Part shown: piece by piece, positions 22,127-33,417 of the stretch
Numbering within the stretch: position 1 is the first letter of the stretch
Layout: each line of letters starts with the position of its first letter
Assembly: GCA_023105745.1 (NCBI GenBank)
Contig: JALGQZ010000008.1
Coordinates: 49,962,618 to 50,026,617 of the forward strand
DNA length: 64,000 nucleotides
Source of the DNA: Austropuccinia psidii
Taxonomy: Eukaryota; Basidiomycota; Pucciniomycetes; Pucciniales; Sphaerophragmiaceae
Reading direction: 5' to 3'
Notes under the pieces: generated by a model
Database searches by the model: none
The model's input: only the letters and a program-made list of their open reading frames with translations
What the model was told of the DNA's origin: nothing
Program-made: the position numbers and the translations under genes

Positions 22127-24152
22127 TGTGAGCCTTTGAGATATGACCACATACCCAATGAGGTCACAAAAAAGACTCAGAATAATTATAACTTTAATAT
22201 AATTATATTAAAATTACTTAGAATAAATACACATTAAGAATAATCACTTAAATATACAAAAAATACCATAAATTGGTATAAAAATTGGTTTAACTTAAAA
22301 GCCAATGAATCAACATGTAAAATAAATTATACCATTGGATTCCCCATGGAAAAATACACATATACCACTTTTATGGCATATCTGTAAAGTCAATATTTAA
22401 GGAATTATAAGGTATAATACCTTATAAAAACCATAAAAACTTATTTACCTCAAGAACTAATGAAACAACATGTGAAATAAATTGTACCAGTGGATGCCCC
22501 ATGAAAATCCACACATAAAACAATTAATAAGCTAATTTCCAATGTTAATACTTAAGGAATTATCCTGAATATATGCACTTTTTTGGTCAACGCATATATT
22601 CAAGGATCATAGCTAATATCTTCTAAACTATACATGATAGAATGATGAACCAAAAATAAAGTTACCACGTAATTACTGTAGGAACACAGATATGAACTTT
22701 ATTTTACTAATTATAAACAAGGTTAAAACCTATGATGAATTATTGATAAAAATCAACAGAGCTGTTGACCACTTTGTTGTGAAAGTGTTCCAAACTTAAA
22801 AAAAAGTATACAGTTGGATTCTCCTAGTTTATTCGCGAAGAATGATGTAATTTTTATTATTAAATTCAGGGTATAACCCCCTGAAATCAAGGTTTGAAGT
22901 TTAAAATATTAAATTTCGACAGAAAAGATGAGTTACAAGAAAAATCATCAAAATTAGAGTTTTGATGATGTAATGAAAAGCTCTTGGCAGCATGATAAGG
23001 TTATGCCAGGCTATCAGAATTCACTCTCTGAATTGCTGTAGCGTGTAAATCTTAAAAGTTATTGAGGATCAAAGTTTGAGCTTAATTTGAGCAGTTATGA
23101 TCACATACTGTAACCTTAATTTAAGTTTAACAGTCTTAAGAGTGATAACATTGGTGAATACTATTAGTTTATGATTAAAACTAATAAAATCCACGAAATT
23201 TGGGGTTCTGCCAAGCCTCTGATGTCATCAAACGTAGAGTTATAGTGATAACTCTAAATAATGGTGTAATAATGATGTAATATGGTTTGATCATGATGTA
23301 ATCACCCTCAAACCTTAAAATATTGATCAATTCCAGTGGATATGATCAGTACACGTCTACTAGAAGCCTACTGGACTCTAGGAGGGAGGTATTTACTATA
23401 AATAGAGCTCTTTTTACTCTATTTTACCCTCAGACGCATCAAAAACATTAAATCAATTAAATAAAAGGTAATTTCTTTATTCTTTATATATAAAACTCTT
23501 ATATTATTAAAGACCAAAGACCATCTTAATATTAATCACTATTTTTACGTGATTAAATCAATTCTTTAATTGTTTTTGTTATAAATCTCTCTATAAACTT
23601 ATTTCCACGTAAAATCAAGAAATTTAGTAATTTTCTTTATTTTTTATTGTAATTACAATTTGAAAAGGTTGTATTATATTCTTTTGGTGTAAAATATCTC
23701 AAAATTATTATTTTAAGTGTTAAAAGTAGGTTATTTCATCTTATTATAATAATTTCTCTCTTATTATTACTCTTAATAATTCTTAATTAATATAAATAGT
23801 ATTTATATTAATATATAACTTTAATATTAGTAATATTATTGTTATTAATTGTTTTTTATTTATAAAAAACAGTTTTTTACGCCTTTATTATTTGTTGGTA
23901 ACAATAATAAAGAGCTTTATAATATATTAATTATTTTATATTAATATATTATTTATAATATTATAATTTCATATAATATTAATTTATATTATTATATTCA
24001 TTTAATAATATAATATTTTTACGCCATAATAATAATATTTCTTTATTATTATTATTATTTTAATCTTATTTATCTTAATTATAAGGACATTCAGAGTACA
24101 ATAAGTAATAAATTAGTAATTTTTACTTATTGTTTCATAGTCAAACCTTACA
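22127..24152 (+). mobile_element. 3' LTR of family-A element
   Basis: 2026 bp, TGTGAGCC...CAAACCTTACA, without the insertion found in the 5' LTR. TATA-like box at 23396-23405. Followed by the target duplication ATATA. Confidence 0.97.
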
Positions 24153-24157
24153 ATATA

Positions 24158-24494
24158 TTTGTATTTTAATTTATCATTTGTGGTCTTTTGGGTATATAAA
24201 AATACCTCTAAGGCTCACAAAGGTTCTATCCTCACAATGACAAAAATCAAATCAAGAAGATTAATTTCATCATTTGAGCACTTAAGACATGGGTATAATC
24301 AAAAGTGCATACCTAAATTAGTCAAAAATCTATCAAAACATGTGACTCAAAAATTCAGTCTTTCCAATAATTCAAACCCAATCAAACTGCTGTTTTGAAA
24401 ATGATATGAATAAAATAAGAGAAGTTTTCAATTTAAGCATAATGATAAGGCTTATTTCTACCTCAATGATAATAATATTTATGTTATTATCATT
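24158..24494. other. Short spacer with an inverted LTR tail
   Basis: Positions 24158-24222 (TTTGTGGTC...CCTCTAAGGCTCACA) resemble the complement of the first ~60 bp of an LTR of the A/C/E group, so the family-A element probably landed in an older LTR. The remainder to 24494 has no feature I recognise. The 79-codon frame at 24159 crosses this LTR tail and is not called. Confidence 0.5.
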
Positions 24495-25167
24495 GAAACT
24501 GTCACAACCATGGCAATTCACTGCCTTGAATCTCTGTATGGAATATCAAGCCACAGTCCTTTTATGGCCAATTGGCCATATCCATCACCAGTGGCCAATC
24601 TGGCCACGTCATCATCTTATGGACCATTTATGACCATTTGTCTTTTGGGGCCTTCATGGCCCTTCACCTCAATCCAGAAGCCATAGCGGCAATTTATTCC
24701 TTATTGGGTATTTCTGGTAATTTCCCTCAAGCCCAGGGGAAATGGCCCAAATGGCTGTTTTGGCCATTTGGGCTCATAATGCGCACTTTGACGCAAAGTG
24801 TCCAAAAAAACTTTCCCGCCCTTTGGGCCAGTTTTTGGCTCAGAACCCAGAAGTGGCCAAAAACCCCAAAGGACCCACAAACACCTTTACATTCTCTGAA
24901 GCCATCACATCCATCTTTTTCCCCTCTGTCTTTCCATCTCAAGACCTTTAGACGTAATCTTCTTTCCAATGAACCAATATGCCATAAATGATGTTATATA
25001 TCATTATGCATCATTTTTCAAAAGCAATTCAATGGTGGCAATATCAAATGGTCACTTCAATATTCCAACATATCATCACTTCATCAAGGCACCCAATAAT
25101 TCAGAGGACTCATCAAGGCTCAAGAGCAAGTGTTTCAGCGTCAAAGACTAATCACGCCATCAAGACG

Positions 25168-27150
25168 TTGTGGGAACTCCTTTTGTTGTGGGATAAATAA
25201 TAGGCAGTACTTTGAGGGGGAAAATATTGGTGAGTCTGTTTTGAATTTCAGAATGAGCCAATAACCATGGGTGCTAAGTTGTATTAGCTGCCCCTCTAAA
25301 TATACTGAAAAAGATACCCTTTTTGATGAGATCACAAATCAATTATTTAGTTTTGTGGCTTTTCAATTAGAGAATTTTCTTCAGCAGTCTCTATCAGTCT
25401 GTCAATAAAAGATTGCTATGATAATACTGGTAATAGTTAATATTTTTTTGAATAATTTAGGTTTGCTTAACTTTCTTGTTATTGATTATAATTCTTTTTA
25501 ATTAATTCTTCTAGTATTCCTTCTTTCAATACCTGAGATATTTTAAATAATATTTTTCAAGATCACTATTAATATTAATCATAATCTTGATAGCTAGCTA
25601 ATACTTTTAAAGGTGATTTAATAATACTATCAATATAGCTATAATAATTTAAGGGTAAGATAATTCTTTAAGGGTGGTTTTGTTTAATATAAGGGTAAAA
25701 TATAAATGATATAATAGTAATATAATACTATTAGGATCAATATAAATATAATCCAATATACCTAAAAGGCTTATGATATAAGGTATAAGGGTAAGATGAT
25801 ATCCCTTCTATAAATAAGGGTTATTGATAAATTAGATAAGATCACCAATGATAATATCTTCAAACACTACTTCAACACTACTACTATAATGGTAAGACTA
25901 TTAAATAATATTAAACTCTTTCATTAATATTATGAATATCTTTCATTAATTAATCATAAATAATACTATAAGATACTGAGCCTTGCTACTGATCTTTTTC
26001 AATATAAATACTAGATTATCCTACTAGAGAAGGGATGGATTGATCCTCAAGAATATTGTCTGAATCAGAATCATGGGGGGAAAAACAGGGATAGAGGCCC
26101 TTTATTTATACCTTTTGGGCCCTCCATAGAGCCTTCCAAAAACAAGGGACTTTGAAAAAATTCCACCTTGAGACATTTTTGCTGGTGGGTAAATTAAAAA
26201 TGGTGTCATTTGATCAAGATATTGCACCATATGTTTGGTTGATTGCACCATACTTTTTGAATTATACTCCTATTTTAACTAAACTTTATTCTTATTATGC
26301 ACAGCCTTGAGACATTGTTGCTAGTGGTTAAATTTGGAATGCTGTCATTTGATACAGATATTGCACTATATGTTTGGTTGATTGCACCATTTTAAAAAAC
26401 TGTATTCTTATCTCTACTAACCTTATTTTTATTCTTCACAGCCTTGAGACATTTTTGCTGGTGGTTAAATTTGGAATGGTGTCATTTGATACAGATATTG
26501 CACCATATGTTTGGTTGATTGCACCATTTTTTTAAAACTGTATTCTTATCTCTACTAACCTTATTTTTCTTCTTCACAGCCTTGATCTGTATTTAGTTGA
26601 GTATTCCTCTATGTAAAATTTAATTTGTAAATAATACCTGTAATGTTTGGTTATGGGAGTTTAACTGGGGATTGAGTAATGTAACACTATGTTAACTTAT
26701 ATGTAAGTGTTGTTTTATGTCAAGACATGTAACACATGATGTTGTAAGAGTAATGGTATAACTTATGTAATATTACACATGTTTATTCATATTTAATATT
26801 TAGACAAGCTGCATTATCTTTAAGAATATTCCTGCACCTAGTATAGAGTGTATATTATCATTTCTCTTCTTTAATCCATGATATCTAGAAAGTTATTGAC
26901 ATTATGGGGTTGAGGCAATATGTGACTATAGGTAGAATTTGATGTAGATTGCAGTGGAATACTTATGTTTGTTATTTTAATATAATTATCTTCCTTTTTC
27001 TTGAATTTTTACTTTTTTTACTTTTATCTTTCACTTTTTATTTTTATTTTCTTTGTATATATATATATATATCATTATTATTATTTATCAAAGTTTTAGC
27101 TTCGAAATTGTGGATTTGAACCTTGGAAGAACTGGTATGGAATACCACAA
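25168..27150 (+). mobile_element. Element X, copy 2 (complete, non-coding, unclassified)
   Basis: Absent from the 3' LTR of the same element, so its borders are defined to within 1-3 bp: ...AAGAC joins GTTGTGGGAACTCC, and GGAATACCACAAC joins GTCATTGG. The ends form a short inverted repeat (GTTGTGG/CCACAAC). Target duplication is at most 2-3 bp (CG or ACG), or none if the ends are GTTGTGG and CCACAAC. The interior has no transposase or polymerase; it holds a 138-bp tandem repeat and an (AT)n run at 27055-27072. Copy 1 is at 1-889. Orientation is arbitrary. Confidence 0.88.
26166..26579. repeat. 138-bp tandem repeat, three units
   Basis: Units begin CCTTGAGACA at 26166, 26304 and 26442, and a fourth start (CCTTGATCTG) follows at 26580. 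Spacing is exactly 138 bp each time. Each unit contains ATATTGCACCATATGTTTGGTTGATTGCACC-like sequence. Units 2 and 3 are the most alike. Confidence 0.93.
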
Positions 27151-27899
27151 CGTCATTGGATAATTTCATTCACAGTATTCCTGCAAGGCAATACTGTTCA
27201 ACCATTCTCAAGGGATTCAAGAGGCAGTTAATTTATTCATTCATTCATCTGTCAAGTGTCAAAGCTCCACTCAATCCATCTTGGCAACCACCTTCATTTC
27301 AATACAGTCTGGATCCATCAAGAACTTTATTTCATTTTCAAGTATGGGACATTCATTCAACCCATTTCAATTTCAATATTAGCCAGCTGTATCAATTCTC
27401 AAAACAATCAATACAGCCTCAAGGATCAATACAGATCAGTTTTCCGCCTGAAGAACTCAAGCTTCCAGCTTTTTTTCATATACTGGCTACCCTTTCCACT
27501 GTGGGGGGTATTCCCCAGTGAAATAATATATTTTGATTTACTTTATCTTTATTTATCTTGTCATTTTTAAGTGAATACTGATATTATCAAGTCAGTCATT
27601 TAGCACCTTTTCTCTTTTTCTTTCTTTGCCTGTCAATGGATATTTGGTGGTCATATCCTTACTAATTCCATTGTTCATTTTAGCAGGTTGAAACAGTGAT
27701 TAAGGACTTACTTGGTTGGCTCTTTGGCCATTTGGCTTCTCTTTCCCCTTATTGCATATCATCTTTGTACCTGCATACTTCTTAGAGAAATTTACTCTTT
27801 TATTTTTATTTCTTTATTCTTTTGGAGTCTTCCAAGTGAGTTCCCTGATTGCTGAATTCCAGGCCACTCTTGTATTTCTGTCCAAGAGCCCCTGTGACA

Positions 27900-28643
27900 T
27901 TATATTAATTAACTCATAATTTCTTTTCATTCTGTTCATTCTTTCTTTATAATTTCATTCACTCATTTCATTGAAATTATGACTCTTTAATGCTTATGAA
28001 CCTTGTGATTCATTGTCATCTCTCAATTTTCTCTCATTCATCATTAATTGTGAAAATTGAAAGCTGACCCCAATTTTATTTTTGTTTCTCTTTTTTAAAT
28101 CTTATCTCAAATCATCATTTTCTTAATTCCTTCATAATTCAGGCTTCAACTTGATTTTCATTTTATTTTCACATTTTTCATCAAGTTATTCAGACACATT
28201 CTTCACATAAAGATTCATATTTGATTCATTCTTCAAGAATTTTGATTTTTAAAGAAGAACTCACTTGATTTTGATTCGATTGATTGATTTGACATAAATT
28301 GATATTGACCTCAAGAAAACTGATTGACCTGAAGATTTGATTGATTTTGCTGATTTTTCACATCAAGAACTTTGAAATAAATTGATTTTGCCTCAAGAAT
28401 ACATTTGATTGATTGATTTTCTGCAAGATTTTGATTTTGATTGATTTGAAATTTGATATATTGGCTTCAAGTTTTCATTTGATATTTAATTGATTGATTT
28501 ACCTGAAGATTTCATTTGATTTTATTGATTTTCCTCAAGATATTGATTTTTATTTTTGACTTCAAGCATTATTTCAATGGCCTCAAATTTTCATCTTCAA
28601 ATCTTGATTCTTGTTCATTTTATTTCATTTTTATCCTTAAATC
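27900..28643 (+). other. Leader of family-D element, TGATT-rich
   Basis: Follows the 5' LTR. It begins TTATATTAATTAACTC, which lacks the TGG start expected of a tRNA primer site. Between about 28255 and 28580 the word TGATT recurs some thirty times with CTCAAGA and CTGAAGA spacers. No gene. Confidence 0.6.
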
Positions 28644-29940
28644 ATGCCCATCCAACACTCACCTCCTGCAAGGCAGACAAGATCTCAGGCCAGAACTCAA
28701 GCTGTTCTCACTCCAGCTCCCAGGGCTCCTCTTGATGGCACCCCAGCAGTTTTTCAACTGAGGGCCAAATTGGACAGAGGACCCATTTTGGAAGGAAGGA
28801 AGAGTGCCCAGAAGATCAAGCTCATTCTCAGGAGTAGTTTGCAGATTTCCAGAAACTTCAAGGACCATTTTCAAGGGTCCAGGTGAAGATGGTGAAGAGG
28901 AGGAGGAGAATTCTGTGGAAGAGGAGGAGTCTGATGGTACTGAAGGTGTCCCTGCTCCTGTGGAGGCACCCCAAGGTACTTGAGGGCTAACTCTAGCCCA
29001 GTCTAATCAGCCTGTCACTCATCAGTCTGAACCATCTTTATTGGCCATTATGCAGCACATGACTCAGATTATGTCCAATCTTCAAGCAGCTTCATCCTCT
29101 GAAGCATCAAGACCACCAGCCTTCAAGACTCCATCTATGAAGGCACCAGAAAGCTTTGATGGGACTCAGCCCTTCAAAGCTAGAAGCTTTATTCAGTCTT
29201 GTCAACTGATTTTTCATAATGATCCGGAAAACTTTGCTCAAGACAGAAAGAAGGACCTTTATGCCACTTCATTTCTCATTGGCAGGGCTGAAAAATGGAT
29301 TGAGCCTTATCTTTCCAATATCACCAATAAACATCCAAATTACCTTCTCAATTCATGGAAATTATTTCAATCTCAACTCTTCACCTTATTCGGGGACCCA
29401 AATGAAGTCAGAAAAGCTGAAGCAGAATTGGATTTTTTGAGAATGAAAGAAGTTGGGCATGTATCTTTATACATTGCTAATTTCAGAAGTATTGTCTCAA
29501 GAATTGGAGATTGGCGTGAAAGGGCTCTTATCCATCATTTCAGGAAGGGATTGCCATCCAGGACTTTGGATCAATTGGCCTCCCATACTTCAAGAATTGA
29601 CTCTCTTCAAGACTTAATAGATATTACCCTGGAGCTTGATACCAGGTACCATGAGAGGCAAAATGAAAAGAGTCATCATCAAGAGAAGAAGCCAGGAGCC
29701 TCAAAGTAAAATTCTTCTCATCCTCAAAGTTCTTCAAGCTCAAGTCAAAAGAAGAAGAAGAATTTTCAGAAGAGGGACAAGCCCCATTCTTCTTTATTGA
29801 ATAAAGATTTCAAGTTGATGAATTCTGAAAAAGAAAGAAGAATCAAGGAGGTTCTATGTACCTATTGTGGTGGGAAGCATAGTCTTTAGTCTTGTTTCAA
29901 AAGGCCTCAAAACAAGCTTACCCAACTGTCAGGCCAATTT
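28644..29940 (+). pseudogene. gag of family D (frameshift and stop codons)
   Basis: ATG 28644 opens an N-terminus MPIQHSPPARQTRSQ that leaves frame at about 28800-28860. The acidic stretch that follows (EEEEENSVEEEES) is in the next frame, with TGA at 28981. The main open block 29041-29709 holds the retrotransposon Gag domain (residues ~30-200; PESFDGTQPFKARSFIQSC and the later LASHTSRIDSLQDLIDIT). TAA at 29707 and TAG at 29887 follow in the same frame, the latter inside the zinc knuckle CTYCGGKHS-x-x-x-C. Gag would coat the RNA in particles; this copy cannot make it whole. Confidence 0.85.
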
Positions 29941-31424
29941 CCCAGCCAGGGAAAAGCCTGAGTGGAGACCATGTTGTGTTCAATGGTTTTCTCAGTTTGC
30001 CTTCAAGAGCACAATTGTGCATTCTGAATACTTGTGACAAGAATTATCTTAAATTCTTTGTTTTTTCTTCTCTTTCTGATGTTTTTTACAGTATTCTCAT
30101 TGATTCTGGTGCTACACACTCATTTATTGCAAAGCAGTTTGTTCACAAGTACTTATTTACTACGTCAGAACTTCCAGAGAAGATTCCTCTTATTATCTTG
30201 GACTCCTCTGACTCCCCTTCCCTATTTGTGACTCACCATGCTAAATATATGGTTGAGCTCCCTTCTTTCCCAAGCTTTGAATGCGACCTTTTAGTCATTG
30301 ATACTCCCAAGGGAGAAGACCTCATATTGGGCTTTGACTTTCTAAATCATTTTAATCCATCTATTGATTGGAGGCAAGGGCTGATCACCTTTAATTCTGA
30401 TCATAAGGACTATCATGATTCTTCAAAATCTTTCAGTAATGACTTTTCTTCTTCCAAATCATGTGCAGCTCTGGTTGGTGATTCTAAAACACCATCATTT
30501 CCATATTCTGTCCATATTCCTTTCCTTAATTACCATCAGTCATTACTATCATCTAGAGATGAAGTCTTTAAAGAGATTCAAGATGTTGGAGAAGATAATT
30601 CTGTATCTTCACTTCATCTCTTCTTTGGGAATATGGGCCTTCCTCCTTCATCTTATCATGACTTCCTGGAGGAGTTGTGGGATGAAGAGGAAGAGCCGGA
30701 AGAAATAGAAACCGTGATGAAGGTTGTTCCTCATGTCTATCACCAGTACTTGGATGTATTCTCCGAGGTGAAAGCAGAGAAACTTCCTCCTCACCGCACC
30801 TGTGATCATCATATCAAGCTGGAGGGGTCTCTACCTCCAGTTAGGGTGATCTACTCTTTATCAAACCAAGAGTCAGATACACTCAGGGCCTACATTTCAG
30901 AGAATGTAGAGAAAGGTCTCATCCGGTCAAGCTCCTCTTCAACAGGAGCACCTGTCCTCTTTGTCAAAATGAAAGATGGTGGCCTCCATTTGTGTGTTGA
31001 TTACCGTAAACTCAATGCTGTTACTAGGAAGAACATGTATCCTGTTCCTCCTATGAATCAGCTTCTTACTGTTTTCAATAGTTCTTCTATCTTCTTCAAG
31101 ATTGATTTGCGTGGTGCATATAACCTGCTCAGAATCAAGGAAGGTGATGAACACTTGACATGTTTTAGAGCTAAATATGGCAGCTATGAGTATTTGGTTA
31201 TGCCACTTGTGCTCACTAATGCTCCTGCCTCTTTCCAAAACCTTTTCAATGATATTTTTTATGATCTTCTTGATATTTATGTTGTGGCTTATTGGGATGA
31301 AATTATGGTCTTTTCCAAATCTGAAGAAGAACATCTCACTCATGTTTCCACTGTTCTTTCCAGACTCAGAGCCAATAACTTCTTTGCTAAGGCCTCCAAG
31401 TGCCTGTTTCATGTTTTAGTGTAG
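29892..31424 (+). CDS. Protease and reverse transcriptase N-part (family D, inactive)
   Basis: A 510-codon frame with no ATG start, continuous with gag after a frame change near 29930. Aspartic protease: LIDSGATHSFI and later ILGFDFL. Reverse transcriptase: HLCVDYRKLNAVT, FFKIDLRGAYNLLRI, TNAPASFQ. The catalytic box reads YWDEI instead of the family's Y-x-DD, so the second aspartate is glutamate; also MPLVLTNAP replaces the usual MPFGLTNAP. The frame is lost at about 31410 and the thumb continues in another frame. Both the changed residue and the break mean it is dead. Confidence 0.9.
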   Translation: MFQKASKQAYPTVRPISQPGKSLSGDHVVFNGFLSLPSRAQLCILNTCDKNYLKFFVFSSLSDVFYSILIDSGATHSFIAKQFVHKYLFTTSELPEKIPLIILDSSDSPSLFVTHHAKYMVELPSFPSFECDLLVIDTPKGEDLILGFDFLNHFNPSIDWRQGLITFNSDHKDYHDSSKSFSNDFSSSKSCAALVGDSKTPSFPYSVHIPFLNYHQSLLSSRDEVFKEIQDVGEDNSVSSLHLFFGNMGLPPSSYHDFLEELWDEEEEPEEIETVMKVVPHVYHQYLDVFSEVKAEKLPPHRTCDHHIKLEGSLPPVRVIYSLSNQESDTLRAYISENVEKGLIRSSSSSTGAPVLFVKMKDGGLHLCVDYRKLNAVTRKNMYPVPPMNQLLTVFNSSSIFFKIDLRGAYNLLRIKEGDEHLTCFRAKYGSYEYLVMPLVLTNAPASFQNLFNDIFYDLLDIYVVAYWDEIMVFSKSEEEHLTHVSTVLSRLRANNFFAKASKCLFHVLV

Positions 31425-32389
31425 AGTATTTGGGTTATGTTGTTTCTTCTGAAGGCCTCAAGATGGACCAAGCAAAAGTACAGCAAATTCTCAATTGGCC
31501 ACCTCCAAGAAACCTCAAGGCTCTTCAATCATTCCTTGACTTTGCCAATTTTCACCGCCGTTTCATCAAGAATTATTCAAAGAAGATTAGTTCACTCACA
31601 AGTTTCCTCAAGAAAGATTCCCGTTTTCCCCTCAATGAGGAAGCTCTTAGACAGTTTCATCAACTGAAAGAGGCATTCACCATTGCTCCAATCCTTTCTC
31701 ACTTTGATCCTTCTCTACCCATCATTTTAGAGACTGATGCATCAGATTATCCCTTGGGTGCTGTACTTAGTCAGATTTCTGACTCAGGGAAACATCTCAT
31801 TGCATTTGATAGCCGCAAGTGTGTCCCAGCTGAGCTCAATTAGGAGATTCATGACAAGGAACTCCTTGGAATAGTCTGGGCTCTCAAGTGCTGGAGAGCT
31901 TTTCTCCTTTCACTTTCTTCATCTTTTGAAGTTCTCACCGATCATTCCTCACTTCAATATTTCATGTCATCAAAGATTCTCACTCGCTGTCAAGCCCGCT
32001 GGGCTGAATTTCTCTCTGAATTCCATTTTTCAATCACCTACTGCCCTGGCCGCTTGGCTACCCTTCCAGATGCTTTGTCACGTTGGGACAACGTTTACCC
32101 AGAGAGGGGGGAAGATTTCATAAGCAAGAATCCAATGAATTATCAAAAAATAATCAAGCAAGATGAAATTCAAGCCTCAAAATTCTTTGCAGTCAAGGTG
32201 GAAGCATTTTCAAGTTTGATTGAATCAATTCAGAAGTCATTATGGAAGATTCTCAATATAGAAGTATTCTTAAAGATTTGGGTAAAGGTAAATCTGTCCA
32301 ACATTATTCTCTTGATTCCTCTTCCCAACTTCTTTTGTTCAAAGATTGGGTGGTGGTCCCAAATGACCCCACAATTCAACTCAGCATAA
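31400..32389 (+). pseudogene. Reverse transcriptase thumb and RNase H (family D)
   Basis: Picks up one frame over from the preceding block at EYLGYVVSSEGLK. The RT connection (SFLDFANFHRRFIKNYS) leads to RNase H: ETDASDYPLGAVL (first Asp), HDKELLGIVWALK (Glu), TDHSSLQYF (Asp) and PDALSRWD (Asp). TAG at 31841-31843 interrupts between LN and EIHDKELL, where the family usually has tyrosine (N-Y-E-I-H-D), consistent with a TAT or TAC to TAG change. The frame runs to 32389, overlapping the next block by a frame change between about 32240 and 32390. Confidence 0.88.
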
Positions 32390-33417
32390 TTCAAAAAAGG
32401 CATGACTCTCCTCTAGCTGGACACCCTGGCCAAGAGAAGACTCTCAAAATTGTCAAGCGGGATTTTCACTGGTCTGGCATTATTCAATTCATCAAGGATT
32501 ATGGCTCATCCTGTCAACAGTGTTCAAGAAACAAAAATATTCATCACAAGAAGTTTGGACTCCTCAAACCTCTTCCAATTCCAAATGGTCCTTGGATTTG
32601 TCTTTCAATGGATTTCATCACTCAATTGCCACTGTCCAATTCATTTGACTCAATCCTTGTCATAGTGGACAGATTCTCAAAAATGGCAGTTTTTATTCCA
32701 ACAATGTCTTCAATAACTTCATTAGATCTGGCCCATTTATTCATCAATAATATTTCCTCAAAGCATGGCCTTCCTTCAAGCATTGTTAGTGATAGAGGTT
32801 TGCTTTTTGTTTCTTCCTTTTGGACCAATCTTTGTCAGCAGCTCAAGATTTCAAGAGATCTGTCAACTGCTTATCATCCAGAAACTGATGGACAGACAGA
32901 AAGGGTAAATCAGATACTAGAAGAGTACCTTTGGATGTATGTCAGTTATTATCAAGATTATTGGAACACCCTGCTCCCTCTGGCTGAATTTTCCTACAAT
33001 AACTCTGACCACTCTTCAACGAAACAATCACCGTTTTTCACTGTTTATGGAAGAGATCCACATTTTGACTCAGTTCACATTACTCAAGATACTCCTTCTG
33101 GAAAGCTATCAACAAAAATCCAATCAGTACAGCAAGATTTCAAGAGAGAACTTGAAGTTGCCATAAACAGGTTTAAGAGGTATGCAGATAAAAGTAGAGC
33201 AAGTCCACGTGTTTTCAATCTTGGTGACATGGTATGGCTTTCCTCCAAGAACATCGAATCAACTAGACCCACCAAAAAACTGTCTGAAAGATGGTTGGGT
33301 CCTTTTCCAATCTTGAAGAAAGTCAGCACTCATGCCTACCACCTCAAGCTCCCATCTCAATGGAAGTACATCCAACCAGTCTTCCATATTTCACTCTTAG
33401 AACCAGTTAAGACATAA
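32242..33417 (+). CDS. Integrase (family D)
   Basis: 391 codons. HHCC zinc domain (RHDSPLAGH...CQQC), catalytic core with SMDFITQLP, SDRGLLFVS and AYHPETDGQTERVNQ, giving the D,D,E set intact. The GPY-like C-terminal domain follows (RWLGPFPILKK, QPVFHISLLEP). It ends at TAA 33415, directly after PVKT, but the same frame continues into a chromodomain, so this stop is a mutation inside pol. Start is not an ATG of a separate gene; integrase is cut from the polyprotein. Confidence 0.93.
   Translation: MEDSQYRSILKDLGKGKSVQHYSLDSSSQLLLFKDWVVVPNDPTIQLSIIQKRHDSPLAGHPGQEKTLKIVKRDFHWSGIIQFIKDYGSSCQQCSRNKNIHHKKFGLLKPLPIPNGPWICLSMDFITQLPLSNSFDSILVIVDRFSKMAVFIPTMSSITSLDLAHLFINNISSKHGLPSSIVSDRGLLFVSSFWTNLCQQLKISRDLSTAYHPETDGQTERVNQILEEYLWMYVSYYQDYWNTLLPLAEFSYNNSDHSSTKQSPFFTVYGRDPHFDSVHITQDTPSGKLSTKIQSVQQDFKRELEVAINRFKRYADKSRASPRVFNLGDMVWLSSKNIESTRPTKKLSERWLGPFPILKKVSTHAYHLKLPSQWKYIQPVFHISLLEPVKT

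Larger units (their letters stand above)
11767..24152 (+). mobile_element. Full-length Ty3/Gypsy LTR retrotransposon, family A
   Basis: Two LTRs in the same orientation (11767-15478 and 22127-24152) flank leader, gag and pol. Termini are TGTGAGCC and CTTACA. The 5-bp target duplication ATATA at 11762-11766 and 24153-24157 is exact. Domain order in pol is protease, reverse transcriptase, RNase H, integrase, then a chromodomain-like tail: the Gypsy order. Removing the 1678-bp element nested in the 5' LTR (and one copy of its 8-bp duplication) leaves 2026 bp, equal to the 3' LTR, and the two differ by roughly 1.4% by eye, so insertion is recent. The polyprotein is nevertheless broken at 16283, at 17241 and near 20573. 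Confidence 0.97.
24500..27899 (+). mobile_element. 5' LTR of family-D element, interrupted by element X
   Basis: Minus the insertion it is about 1.42 kb against 1440 bp for the 3' LTR. It contains the palindrome ATGGCCAATTGGCCAT and many TGGCC words in its first 300 bp. Frames such as 24572-24991 and 27123-27521 recur in the 3' LTR with different ends and are treated as LTR sequence. Confidence 0.95.

Noticed and set aside
24572..24991. 139-codon ORF in LTR D
   Set aside because: The 3' LTR has a different ORF layout (34420-34944) at the same place, so the frame is not conserved.
30939..31412. 157-codon minus-strand ORF
   Set aside because: Complement of the reverse transcriptase domain of element D.
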